This document shows positions 63,778 to 64,000 of a DNA stretch of 64,000 bases, piece after piece. Made by a program: the position numbers and the translations under genes. The stretch spans positions 71,362,001 to 71,426,000 of the forward strand of contig OZ231127.1 of NCBI GenBank assembly GCA_965153355.1. The letters are read 5' to 3'. Below the pieces are notes generated by a model. The model made no database searches. It was not told the origin of the DNA and saw only the letters and a program-made list of their open reading frames with translations. Source of the DNA: Flaccisagitta enflata. Lineage: Eukaryota > Chaetognatha > Sagittoidea > Aphragmophora. The number at the start of each line of letters is the position of its first letter. Position 1 is the stretch's first letter.

Positions 63778-64000
<223 letters not shown>

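Overview
This looks like non-coding genomic DNA of an invertebrate animal, almost all of it intronic. Evidence for that: very low coding density, long (CT/GA)n and (GT/CA)n microsatellites every 1-2 kb, degraded non-LTR retrotransposon tails, many short non-autonomous elements, and canonical GT-AG exons of a metazoan RNA-binding protein. The species cannot be named from the sequence.

Only one gene is supported. Two plus-strand exons, 18201-18282 and 61900-61987, encode the end of RRM1 plus linker (PIKVNW...) and the start of RRM2 (HVFVGDL...) of a TIA-1/TIAR-type splicing and stress-granule protein. Their reading phases fit each other exactly, so they should be adjacent exons around a 43,617-bp intron (18283-61899). 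Positions 1-18200 would then be a preceding intron (or several), and 61988-64000 the start of the next. No RRM1 exon was recognised upstream. Just before the second exon, its 3' splice site and exon head are present in tandem copies, giving a decoy acceptor 85 bp upstream.

The introns are packed with repeats. (1) About 20 copies of a short element of 120-450 bp run from AACAAGGCC through a subterminal tag, a GAC/GTCY-rich core and a terminal hairpin to CTAAAAA. This resembles Helentron-associated (HINE/DINE-1-like) non-autonomous elements. The tag sequence differs between subtypes, but the tail hairpin changes with it. (2) A GC-rich 'GGGCAGCGGCCCC' family has conserved hairpin ends around 20-21 bp minisatellite cores; some copies are giant inverted repeats. 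(3) Long foldback elements (14.1, 35.6 and 58.3 kb, and others) include one perfect 43-bp stem at 49.9 kb. (4) There are TIR/MITE elements, a tRNA-like Pol III unit and two retrotransposon C-terminal relics.

Region by region: 1-2.5 kb, degenerate direct repeats, pyrimidine tracts, microsatellites; 2.5-4.5 kb, two CCATGGC-TIR foldbacks, one containing a nested HINE; 5.2-6.6 kb, microsatellites; 7-7.6 kb, foldback; 10.4-15.4 kb, MITE, HINE fragments, three GC-rich elements, TTTTCA tract, palindrome; 16.1-18 kb, TACAC-TIR element, retro relic, minisatellite; 18.2 kb exon; 19.4-19.9 kb retro relic; 20-31 kb, microsatellites and HINEs; 31-37 kb, tandem repeats, foldbacks, GTT array; 37-56 kb, HINEs, GC-rich elements, minisatellites; 56-60 kb, 125-bp minisatellite, TIR element, large palindrome, Harbinger-like MITE; 61.5-62 kb, HINE next to the duplicated acceptor and exon; 62-64 kb, microsatellites.
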